A stretch of DNA of 9,368 nucleotides from JAMLIA01 sp039810005 (GTDB lineage: Bacteria; Chloroflexota; Chloroflexia; Thermomicrobiales; CFX8). This document shows positions 1 to 6,310 of the stretch, one piece after another. Each line of letters begins with the position of its first letter. Position 1 is the stretch's first letter. Location: positions 1-9,368 of the forward strand of contig JBDHWD010000112.1 in the NCBI GenBank assembly GCA_039810005.1. The letters run 5' to 3'. The notes below the pieces were generated by a model that ran no database searches, was not told where the DNA came from, and saw nothing but the letters and a program-made list of their open reading frames with translations. The position numbers and the translations under genes were made by a program.

Positions 1-69
1 GCGTCTCCGATACACTCATCTGCGAGATTGTCATGCCAGTTTCGTGCCGTAAGACAGGCTGAAGAAATC

Positions 70-705
70 ATGTTGCGTCGAATAGTTTCGTGCTGCTTCC
101 TTATCGGGCTCGTGTTGATCGTCGCCGGTTGCGATACGGAGGCATTCAGTGCCACTTCAACTGCATCAACCGGAGTCCAGACTCCTTCTCCAACATCGTC
201 AGATTCACCGTCGCTTGGCGCTCGTGCGACGCAGAAAGCACAGGCTGACGGCCAGTCCGGCACATCTGCAGCGCCCAACGGGACGCTCGCGTGGGTCGAT
301 CGCGTCGTCGATGGCGACACGATCATGGTCGAGCTGAATGGGCAAGTTGAGCGCCTGCGCTACATCGGGGTTGATGCTCCCGAGTCTGTGCGACAGAACT
401 ATCCCGTTGAGTGCTTCGGCCCGGAAGCAAGCGATGCCAACAAGCGTCTGGTCGATGGTCGCGAGGTGATGCTGGTCAAGGACGTGAGCGACCGGGACCA
501 GTATGGCCGACTCTTGCGCTATGTCTATGTCCAGAATGACAGCACCGGCGAATGGGTGTTCGTCAACCTGCTCCTGGTCGAAGAGGGCTACGCCAACTCA
601 GTGACGTTTCCGCCGGATGTGGCGCACCTTGCCGAGTTTCGGGCAGCCGAGCGTGAGGCGCGCGAAGAGGGTCGCGGCCTTTGGGGCGCCTGCTCGGTGC
701 GCTAG
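70..705 (+). CDS. Staphylococcal-nuclease-type (SNase) lipoprotein, predicted surface-anchored nuclease
   Basis: The product should be a calcium-dependent nuclease that cuts DNA or RNA phosphodiester bonds outside the cytoplasmic membrane. From the ATG at 70 it is 211 residues. Residues 1-21 form a lipoprotein signal: Arg-Arg, a hydrophobic stretch, then the lipobox VAGC with Cys21 as the lipid anchor. Residues 22 to about 70 are a Ser/Thr/Pro/Ala-rich linker. The SNase domain spans about 71-208. Against S. aureus nuclease the key residues are all visible: metal ligands in DGD (Asp81, Asp83) and Asp102, catalytic Arg97 and Glu105 (RYIGVDAPE), and Arg147 in YGR. The domain ends with the usual EAREEGRGLW helix. 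A TTG at 28 would add 14 residues before the signal; I prefer ATG 70 because it places the Arg pair and hydrophobic core at the N terminus. The stop lies 6 bases from the stop of the opposing dipeptidase gene. The family assignment is firm; the natural substrate is unknown. Confidence 0.93.
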   Translation: MLRRIVSCCFLIGLVLIVAGCDTEAFSATSTASTGVQTPSPTSSDSPSLGARATQKAQADGQSGTSAAPNGTLAWVDRVVDGDTIMVELNGQVERLRYIGVDAPESVRQNYPVECFGPEASDANKRLVDGREVMLVKDVSDRDQYGRLLRYVYVQNDSTGEWVFVNLLLVEEGYANSVTFPPDVAHLAEFRAAEREAREEGRGLWGACSVR

Positions 706-711
706 TCTCGG

Positions 712-1731
712 CTAACCGTCCATCACCGTATCGAGGAGCCGCAGCAGGTTCCCGCCAAGAATCCCGCGGATCGCAGGCTCGTCGTATCCGCGCGCAAGCA
801 AGCCGGCCGTTACGTTCGGAAACTCGCTGATCGTTGAGAAGCCGGTCGGCAAGTCGGAAGGAGCGTGCGACAGCGGCTCGCCCGGGCCGGAGCGCAGGTA
901 ATCGACGAAATCTGGGCCGAGCGCGACGTGCTCATGGCCGGCAAGCGATGCGACGTGATCGAGGTGATCGAGCATGCGCTCCAGGCTCGCCTCGTCGCGA
1001 TCGTCGGCGATGAACTGCGCCACGGCGTTGATGCCGATAATGCCACCACTGGCGGCGATCGCGCGGATCTGGTCGTCGTCCAGGTTGCGAGGGTGCTTGC
1101 AGAGTGCGAGCGCGTTGGAGTGCGAGGCGATGACCGGCCGCTCACTGGCTTCGATCAGGTCCCAGAACGAGCGGACCGATAGATGCGAGGCATCGAGCAG
1201 GATGCCGAGGCGATTGGCTTCCGCAACCATCTCCCGACCGAGCTCCGTCAGCCCGCCGTTGGCGCGCGCTTCGCCGATGCCCTCAGCCAGCAAATTCCGC
1301 TGGTTCCAGGTGAGGCCGAGGACGCGCACACCCAGCTCGTAGAACATGCGCAGCGACGCAACACCGTCCTGAATCGGCTCGCCGCCTTCCATCGCCAGCA
1401 CAAATGCGATGCGGCCAGCAGCGATTGCGCTGTCGATCTCAGCGCGGGAGCGGCAGAGCGCGACGTCCGGCGTCTCATCAATATCAGCCAGTGCGGAGCC
1501 AACCAGCGTCACGGCGCGGCGCAGAGCGCGATCCGGCTTGTGCTCCTCTTCGGTGTAGAGCGTCGTCACGATCAGATTGACACCCGCCGCCCGCCAGGCC
1601 GGGACATGCAGGCGGGCAAGGACTTCTCTCTCGCCGACGAGCCGTCGGCGCGTGACGTCGCAGAAGACGTCCGAGTGCGCATCGGCAACGATGGCCGAAT
1701 CGTGAAGAGCACGGGCAGCTGGATCGTTCAT
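712..1731 (-). CDS. Membrane dipeptidase family (peptidase M19) zinc peptidase
   Basis: This 339-residue protein matches the renal/microbial dipeptidase family, TIM-barrel amidohydrolase-fold enzymes with two zinc ions that cleave dipeptides, some with a D-residue at the C-terminal side. The expected zinc ligands appear in order: His19 and Asp21 in DAHSD, bridging Glu115 in AMEGGE, His183 in LDASHLS and His204 in IASHSN. Asp274 in ALGPDFVDY is the usual catalytic acid, and Arg215 in KHPRNLDDDQ matches the conserved substrate-binding Arg. Length is typical of bacterial members. I see no signal peptide or membrane segment, so it is probably cytoplasmic despite the family name. The ATG start is supported by an AAGGAG ribosome binding site 6 bases upstream. 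It runs tail to tail with the nuclease gene and divergently from the gene at 1977. Likely role: peptide or cell-wall dipeptide recycling; the actual substrate cannot be read from the sequence. Confidence 0.94.
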   Translation of the reverse strand: MNDPAARALHDSAIVADAHSDVFCDVTRRRLVGEREVLARLHVPAWRAAGVNLIVTTLYTEEEHKPDRALRRAVTLVGSALADIDETPDVALCRSRAEIDSAIAAGRIAFVLAMEGGEPIQDGVASLRMFYELGVRVLGLTWNQRNLLAEGIGEARANGGLTELGREMVAEANRLGILLDASHLSVRSFWDLIEASERPVIASHSNALALCKHPRNLDDDQIRAIAASGGIIGINAVAQFIADDRDEASLERMLDHLDHVASLAGHEHVALGPDFVDYLRSGPGEPLSHAPSDLPTGFSTISEFPNVTAGLLARGYDEPAIRGILGGNLLRLLDTVMDG

Positions 1732-1737
1732 CAGTCA

Positions 1738-1743
1738 CTCCTT
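1738..1743 (-). promoter_or_regulatory. Shine-Dalgarno site of the M19 dipeptidase gene
   Basis: Read on the minus strand this is AAGGAG, followed by 6 bases and then ATG. It is the best ribosome binding site in the window and fixes the start of the dipeptidase gene. Confidence 0.85.
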
Positions 1744-1769
1744 CATCGGCTGTGGCACACGTCAGGGGT

Positions 1770-1803
1770 CTTTGACGCGGCATCGTACCCTGCTTTGACC
1801 GCG
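1770..1803. repeat. Two 11-base direct repeats in the divergent intergenic region
   Basis: CTTTGACGCGG (1770-1780) and CTTTGACCGCG (1793-1803) are near-identical copies whose starts are 23 bases apart, about two DNA helix turns. They lie upstream of the dipeptidase gene (-) and of the gene at 1977 (+). The spacing would suit a regulator binding one face of the DNA, but two short copies can arise by chance. No regulator gene is adjacent. Confidence 0.25.
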
Positions 1804-1846
1804 ACAGTTGCTAATCCGTCTCAGGTTGCCCTGTGCGAGAGGACAG

Positions 1847-1874
1847 GTGACATAACACGGGATCCGCGTAGACT
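1847..1874 (+). promoter_or_regulatory. Possible sigma-70 promoter for the gene at 1977
   Basis: GTGACA (1847-1852, five of six consensus bases) is followed by a 16-base spacer and TAGACT (1869-1874, four of six). Transcription would begin near 1880 and leave a leader of about 95 bases before the ATG at 1977. Just before the start codon that leader has inverted arms GTTCAC (1933-1938) and GTGAAC (1960-1965). The match is modest. I found no convincing promoter on the minus strand for the divergent dipeptidase gene. Confidence 0.35.
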
Positions 1875-1976
1875 GAATGCATCGAGATCGCGCGTAGGCC
1901 GCGAACATGTGAATAGCCCGTCATCAACCAGTGTTCACCACCACTCTCACATCCTTCTCGTGAACGGGGGGTTGGA

Positions 1977-3755
1977 ATGGCGACCTTCGGTGTATTGCCC
2001 GGCTATCGGAATGTGCTGATTGCGCATGGACCGGATGTCTACTCCGGTGACTCCGACAACGACTACCGCCAGCTTCTGCGTGACAAGCTGTATGACTTCG
2101 ATCGCGGTCACGTGCGGCGCGGCACGCACGACTTCTGGGTGACCTATCCGGTGCCCCAGGTGACGGACAGGCAGACCGGGAGCCGCGTCCCGTCAGAGCA
2201 TGCGCACGAGGATATGGGGCTTGAGCCGCGTCCGATGCGCGGGCTCATTCGGATGAACGAGCTGCCGGCGGATCTGAGCATCCCCAACCTGAAGAGCCAT
2301 CTGCGCGTCGTCTTCGAGGAGATTGGCCATCACTGGCTCGTGCCGGATGACCTCGCCTTCCGCGACGATAATGGCGACGAAATTCGGCTCGATCGCTCGC
2401 TAGCGGATCACCTGATTGACGGCGAACCGATCGACGGACTGCCCCTGCTTGGCCGCGAGAACGTCCACTGGAGCCCATACTGGGATGCGGATGCGTCGCC
2501 GCTGAATGGTCAGGACTTCGAGCGGCTGCCGGACGACGGCAACTGGCAGCATTGGCGTCATTCTCCAACCTTCGTCGATGACCCGCCGCTGATTTCCAAT
2601 CACGGGCTGCCGTTCTTCTTCCGTGGCCTTGAGTACAACGATCTGGAGCTGGCGATCATGGGCATGATCGACCCGCAATCTGCCTATCATGGCGGGCTGG
2701 TGCGTTGGCTGACTCCGCGCCTGGCTGCGCCGCTGGAATACGAGGCCGGGATCTTCGTGGCGTTCAGTCGTGTCGATATGCTGCGGTTCGGGTTCTTCCG
2801 CGACCATCGCGTCCTGGTTGCGCGCCGGACGGGCGAAGCATCGGTGCGTCGGGTGTCGCTCGGCGAGGGCTATCACCCCACGGCGGTTGAGGGGAACAAC
2901 GCCGTTCGCTTACGGATCGTGCGACGCGGGGACACATACTTCTGCCAGGCGCGCTACAGCCGCCAGCGCACTGACATCGGCAGTGCCGCAGTACGCGGCC
3001 TGTTCGACGAGCTGGACAACGCCTTTGGCAGGACGAGCGGAAGCTTCGAGCAGTGGCGGACGGTGCGGTCGCTGGACATTCCCGAACGCCCGCGTGCCGT
3101 CGGTCTGTATGTTCTCACCCGCGAAGTGTCGCGGCTGGCCGAGGCGGCGTTCTATAACCTCGAAATCCGTATCGGCAGCCGCACGATCCGCCACCGCTTT
3201 GAGAACCGACCGGATGAGGTTGAGCTGAACAAGGCACTCACGGATGTGCCGCAAGACGAGCTGCGCACCCATATCCCGGCGGAGGGCGCTCGCGTCGAGA
3301 CGCGGAACAACCGGCTCATCATCACCGCGCCGTTCAACCACGAGCACGACAAGGAGCAGAAGGCGTTTGCCGGCACGTCGCGCATCGACCGGATGCCGAA
3401 GGTGATCCGGTCTGTACCGGACCGGGACTTCGCAGTCGGTACTGTCGCCTGGATGCGGCGATCGATTCTCCCGCCGTGGGCCGCTGGGGACGCAAAGGGA
3501 CGCGATTACTGGGGGCGCGAAGGCTCGATCCCGGCCAACCGCGTGATCCTGCCGGATCGGCAGGCGCAGAAGCGCGAACGACCTCGCGACGGGGTCTATC
3601 GCGTCGCGTTCATCGTCGTGGCCCCGGATGCCGACACGGCGAAGGCGGTCGTCCCGCGAGTAGATGGCATTCGCTCAGCGTGGCAGGCGGCTTTCTCGGC
3701 GGCGGCGTCGCGCAACGACGCCCGAGATGGCCGCTCGGCTTTGACTGATTTGTAG
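1977..3755 (+). CDS. Protein of unknown function with jellyroll-like middle section and degenerate zinc-protease-like motif
   Basis: I do not recognise this 592-residue protein as a named family. An in-frame TAG at 1914 leaves no other usual start codon before ATG 1977, and the N terminus has no signal peptide or membrane segment. Only a G-run (GGGGGG, about 1966-1971) precedes the start, so translation initiation is non-canonical. Residues about 255-398 resemble a concanavalin-like beta-sandwich of the DUF1349 kind: alternating strands, RLRIVRRGDTYFCQARYS (311-328), and the closing pattern AVGLYVLTR...AAFYNLEI (374-397). Residues 114-120 read EEIGHHW, like the HExxH helix of zinc proteases but with the first His replaced by Glu. 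Residues 223-233, LELAIMGMIDP, resemble the LDLYLMGL-PP segment I associate with bacterial zincin-like proteins. The C-terminal part is rich in Arg and Asp, with no named domain seen. It is convergent with serA, 8 bases apart. The coding call is firm; the protease relationship is inference. Confidence 0.85.
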   Translation: MATFGVLPGYRNVLIAHGPDVYSGDSDNDYRQLLRDKLYDFDRGHVRRGTHDFWVTYPVPQVTDRQTGSRVPSEHAHEDMGLEPRPMRGLIRMNELPADLSIPNLKSHLRVVFEEIGHHWLVPDDLAFRDDNGDEIRLDRSLADHLIDGEPIDGLPLLGRENVHWSPYWDADASPLNGQDFERLPDDGNWQHWRHSPTFVDDPPLISNHGLPFFFRGLEYNDLELAIMGMIDPQSAYHGGLVRWLTPRLAAPLEYEAGIFVAFSRVDMLRFGFFRDHRVLVARRTGEASVRRVSLGEGYHPTAVEGNNAVRLRIVRRGDTYFCQARYSRQRTDIGSAAVRGLFDELDNAFGRTSGSFEQWRTVRSLDIPERPRAVGLYVLTREVSRLAEAAFYNLEIRIGSRTIRHRFENRPDEVELNKALTDVPQDELRTHIPAEGARVETRNNRLIITAPFNHEHDKEQKAFAGTSRIDRMPKVIRSVPDRDFAVGTVAWMRRSILPPWAAGDAKGRDYWGREGSIPANRVILPDRQAQKRERPRDGVYRVAFIVVAPDADTAKAVVPRVDGIRSAWQAAFSAAASRNDARDGRSALTDL

Positions 3756-3763
3756 CGGTCGGC

Positions 3764-5992
3764 TTAGTCGATCTTGCCGGCCAGAACCGTTGCTGTGAGC
3801 TCTTCCTGCACCCAGGGGATCTCCGACTCCGGCAGCGAAACGACCCAGGCGCTATGGACGTCGTCGATCGCCAGGATCTCCAGCAACGCTTCTTGCGGGA
3901 TCACGTTATCGACGTTCAGCACCATGATCGCCTCGCCGCCACGGAAGTGGCGGCCGACCTGCATACCGGCGATGTTGACATCGTGCTTGCCCATGATCAT
4001 GCCGATGTGGCCGATCATGCCCGGTCGGTCGCGATGGTGTGTGATCAGCATGTCGCCGGCCAGCGGGCGATCGAGTGAGAAGCGATCGACCTCGACAATA
4101 CCGACCGAGTCATCGATCCAGCGCACGCGGACGACGTGGGCGCTGTCGCCGGTCGTCTCGAATGTGAAGTCCACCTCACCGGCTCGCTGACCCGGCAGGC
4201 GCTCGTCGACCGAGACGATTCGCGCGGCGATACCGTGCTGCTCGGCAACAATGCGAGCGTTCACCGGTGTCACCCGTGTCGTCGTCCAGTGCTGGAGCCC
4301 CTCGGAGAGGGCCGTGAGGTAGACGTGCTCGGCGACCGGCGCAGCGACATCGCCGTGGATGCGCATGATCATCGCCTCAGGGATCGAGGATGACAGGACG
4401 CCAAGCAGGTGGCCGGCTGCACCGGCAACGCGCGTAAGCCGCGCCAGCTCGGCGCTCTCCAGTGTCGCGGCTGGCAGGTTCACGGCGTTCGCGACCGCCT
4501 CACCGCGGAGCGCGGCTAGTGTCGAGCGCGAGATGACTTCGCCGACGGCCGCCAGCGCCGCGTCGCTGCTGCCGCCGATGTGCGGGGTCAGCACGACGTT
4601 CGGACGACCCCAGAGGGGTGACGATGTCACCGGCTCGTGGGGATACACGTCAACGCCGGCGGCGGCAACGATGCCGGCGTCCAGCGCATCGGCCAGCGCC
4701 TGGTCGTCGACAACATCGCCACGGGCGGCGTTGATGACGATCGCCCCCGGCTGGAGGAGCGGAAATGTTTCGCGTCCCAGCATGCCGCGTGTTAGCTCGG
4801 TCGACGGCACGTGGAAGGTGACGATGTCGCTGGCGGCCAGCAGCTCCTTGTAAGAGGCGGGACGAACGCCCAACTCCTGAAAGCGCTCGGCGGGGATGAA
4901 CGGGTCGTAGCCCAGCAGGCGCGCATCGAACGCCGCCAGCCGCTTCGCGACCTTGCTGCCGACGCGGCCCAGACCGACGATTCCAATCGTCTTGCCTTCG
5001 AGATCGAACGGGCGGTAGCGCTTACGCTCCCAGCGTCCGGCGTGCAACGTGGCGTTGGCGTCGATGATCTGGCGCGAGATCGTGAGGATGAGCGACAGCG
5101 TGTGATCGGCCGCCGACGTGCTATTCGCGCCCGGCGCGTTGAGCACCAGCACACCCGCCTTCGTCGCGGCTTCGACATCAATGTTGTCGACGCCGACACC
5201 GGCCCGCGCCACGACACGCAGCCGTGGGGCTGCCGCAAACACCGCCTCATTCACCTGTGACTCGGAGCGGACGATCAGCGCGTCGGCGTCGGCGACGGCA
5301 GCCAGCAGGGCCGGGACATCGGTGCCGTTCACGTCGATGATCTCGGCTGCCGCAGCGATGCGCTTGCGCGCGTCGGCGTCGATCTGGTCGCTGATGACGA
5401 CGCGCGGCAATGCGGCAGTTGCTTCGCGCTCAATGTCATGCACGAGCCGCTCGGCGATCTCATTCAGGTCGACCACCGGATGGTCGATGCCGCGCGGATG
5501 CACGCCGAGACCGTTGGGCAGGAAGTAGCAGGTGATGCCGGCTGCCGAATACGAACGGGCGTGGCGGATCGAGTCCTCAACGGCGTGCGTGATACCCAGC
5601 TCACGGGCGACAGCGACCTTGTCGTCGGCGAAGGTGACTCCGACCAGATTCAGGTCGTATTGCTTGAGCCAGTCGACGGTCATTTGCTGCGACGACGCTG
5701 GGCGGGCTGTCACGATGCGAACGTTCTCGTAGCCGAAGTGCTCGACGACGCGCGTCAGGAAGTCGCGCGCCTGCGGGTTCGGCTTGAGCTTCATCGCCGG
5801 GCCGTTCGGCCCGTAGACCCACTCGCGAACGGCCAGTGAGACGGAGTGGCCGGTCGAATCGACGAAGGCCGAATCGGGGAGCGCCAGATTGAAGTGCTGG
5901 TTTGCTGCCCTCGCGAGGGCTTCCGGGTGTTCCGTCAGGACGCCATCGAGGTCAATTGCCAGTCTGGTTGTCTGGCGAGGTCGTTCAGTCAT
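3764..5992 (-). CDS. serA: D-3-phosphoglycerate dehydrogenase with N-terminal HAD-phosphatase-like domain
   Basis: The C-terminal 546 residues are a complete long-type phosphoglycerate dehydrogenase, the NAD-dependent first step of serine synthesis from 3-phosphoglycerate. Visible parts: substrate loop RAGVGVDN (263-270), NAD-binding VGLGRVGSKV (339-348) with ribose-binding Asp363, catalytic Arg424 (NAARGD), Glu453 (PHEP) and His471 (LTPHIGG), an ASB region about 505-640, and a C-terminal ACT domain about 648-720, which in this family can take part in serine feedback. Residues about 10-190 are an unusual extra HAD-superfamily domain: motif I DLDGVL (Asp14, Asp16), motif II Thr95 (IVTAR), motif III Lys125 and motif IV Glu139-Asp140 (VEDS). 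The key HAD residues are present, so it may be an active phosphatase. Its DLDGVL motif and short cap look closer to nucleotidase-like HADs than to SerB. The HAD domain begins directly after the ATG, which supports this start; the ribosome site (GGAAGGCAGG, 6001-6010) is weak to moderate. A long structured leader precedes it. Confidence 0.96.
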   Translation of the reverse strand: MTERPRQTTRLAIDLDGVLTEHPEALARAANQHFNLALPDSAFVDSTGHSVSLAVREWVYGPNGPAMKLKPNPQARDFLTRVVEHFGYENVRIVTARPASSQQMTVDWLKQYDLNLVGVTFADDKVAVARELGITHAVEDSIRHARSYSAAGITCYFLPNGLGVHPRGIDHPVVDLNEIAERLVHDIEREATAALPRVVISDQIDADARKRIAAAAEIIDVNGTDVPALLAAVADADALIVRSESQVNEAVFAAAPRLRVVARAGVGVDNIDVEAATKAGVLVLNAPGANSTSAADHTLSLILTISRQIIDANATLHAGRWERKRYRPFDLEGKTIGIVGLGRVGSKVAKRLAAFDARLLGYDPFIPAERFQELGVRPASYKELLAASDIVTFHVPSTELTRGMLGRETFPLLQPGAIVINAARGDVVDDQALADALDAGIVAAAGVDVYPHEPVTSSPLWGRPNVVLTPHIGGSSDAALAAVGEVISRSTLAALRGEAVANAVNLPAATLESAELARLTRVAGAAGHLLGVLSSSIPEAMIMRIHGDVAAPVAEHVYLTALSEGLQHWTTTRVTPVNARIVAEQHGIAARIVSVDERLPGQRAGEVDFTFETTGDSAHVVRVRWIDDSVGIVEVDRFSLDRPLAGDMLITHHRDRPGMIGHIGMIMGKHDVNIAGMQVGRHFRGGEAIMVLNVDNVIPQEALLEILAIDDVHSAWVVSLPESEIPWVQEELTATVLAGKID

Positions 5993-6235
5993 TGGGGGAG
6001 CCTGCCTTCCGCGTTGTCGTCGCTTGCAACAGAAGAGGAGCCGGTCTCATTCCAGGTGGGCCGGAGGATCGTCAACGGTTGGATCCTCGGCCTAAAGACT
6101 GGAGGAGAAGCCGGTCCACCACTCGATAGAGCAACGCTTCGACAAGGACGTCAGGCAGATCACCATGGGATCAGACCACTTCCTGAGATCGCCAACCGGC
6201 CCCACGGCCGATTACCGTAAGCAGTGATGATACAT
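5993..6235 (-). promoter_or_regulatory. Long structured 5' leader of serA, possible RNA switch
   Basis: No gene is credible between serA and the terminator at 6249. Reading toward serA, a TATCAT -10-like box lies at 6232-6227 (no good -35), which would give a leader of about 230 bases. The leader can form a strong hairpin: 6064-6070 pairs with 6082-6088 and 6059-6062 with 6089-6092, with one bulged base and an 11-base loop. The same segment 6055-6064 can instead pair with 6111-6120 (9 of 10 positions). These helices compete for 6059-6064. An imperfect direct repeat, GAGGAG then CCGGTC on the plus strand, occurs at 6035-6046 and 6102-6116. The weak ribosome site at 6001-6010 contains a segment complementary to 6153-6158. 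Competing helices before a biosynthetic gene suggest regulation by RNA folding, but I cannot assign it to a known riboswitch class. Confidence 0.35.
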
Positions 6236-6248
6236 GGCGGGAAGAGGA

Positions 6249-6286
6249 ATGCGTCGGAGGCGTCGTTGAAGACGCCTCCGACGTGT
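6249..6286 (-). terminator. Hairpin terminator downstream of the serine protease gene
   Basis: A perfect 13-base-pair GC-rich stem (6252-6264 with 6271-6283) closes a 6-base loop; two wobble pairs and an A-T pair can extend it outward to 6249-6286. It starts 27 bases after the protease stop codon. On the minus strand the stem is followed by the pyrimidine-rich tail ATTCCTCTTCCC, so termination is likely although the T-run is broken. It also separates the protease transcript from the serA leader. Confidence 0.8.
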
Positions 6287-6310
6287 CGATGACCTTGTGT
6301 TCTGACGTGT

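Noticed and set aside
28..69. TTG start extending the nuclease by 14 residues
   Set aside because: The extension would precede the Arg-Arg and hydrophobic core of a well-formed lipoprotein signal. The TTG sits in TTGTCA, which could be a -35 box, but the matching -10 (TAAGAC at 50-55) is poor, so no promoter was called.
1183..2019. 278-codon open frame on the plus strand
   Set aside because: It overlaps the dipeptidase gene in antisense, crosses the divergent region and runs into the start of the gene at 1977; the protein shows no family features.
4792..5250. Alternative frames inside serA (both strands)
   Set aside because: They are Arg/Ser-rich or low-complexity translations that overlap the well-supported PGDH frame.
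5408..5448. Internal start that would make the PGDH part a separate protein
   Set aside because: GTG and TTG codons exist near residues 184 and 196, but no clear ribosome site precedes them and the frame is continuous from the HAD domain.
6108..6125. T-box-like segment (minus strand GTGGTGGACCGGC) upstream of serA
   Set aside because: It resembles the GGGTGGNACCGCG element, but the core reads TGG-ACC with the variable base missing, and no AGTA-type stem I features or specifier loop could be seen. Kept only as part of the general structured-leader observation.
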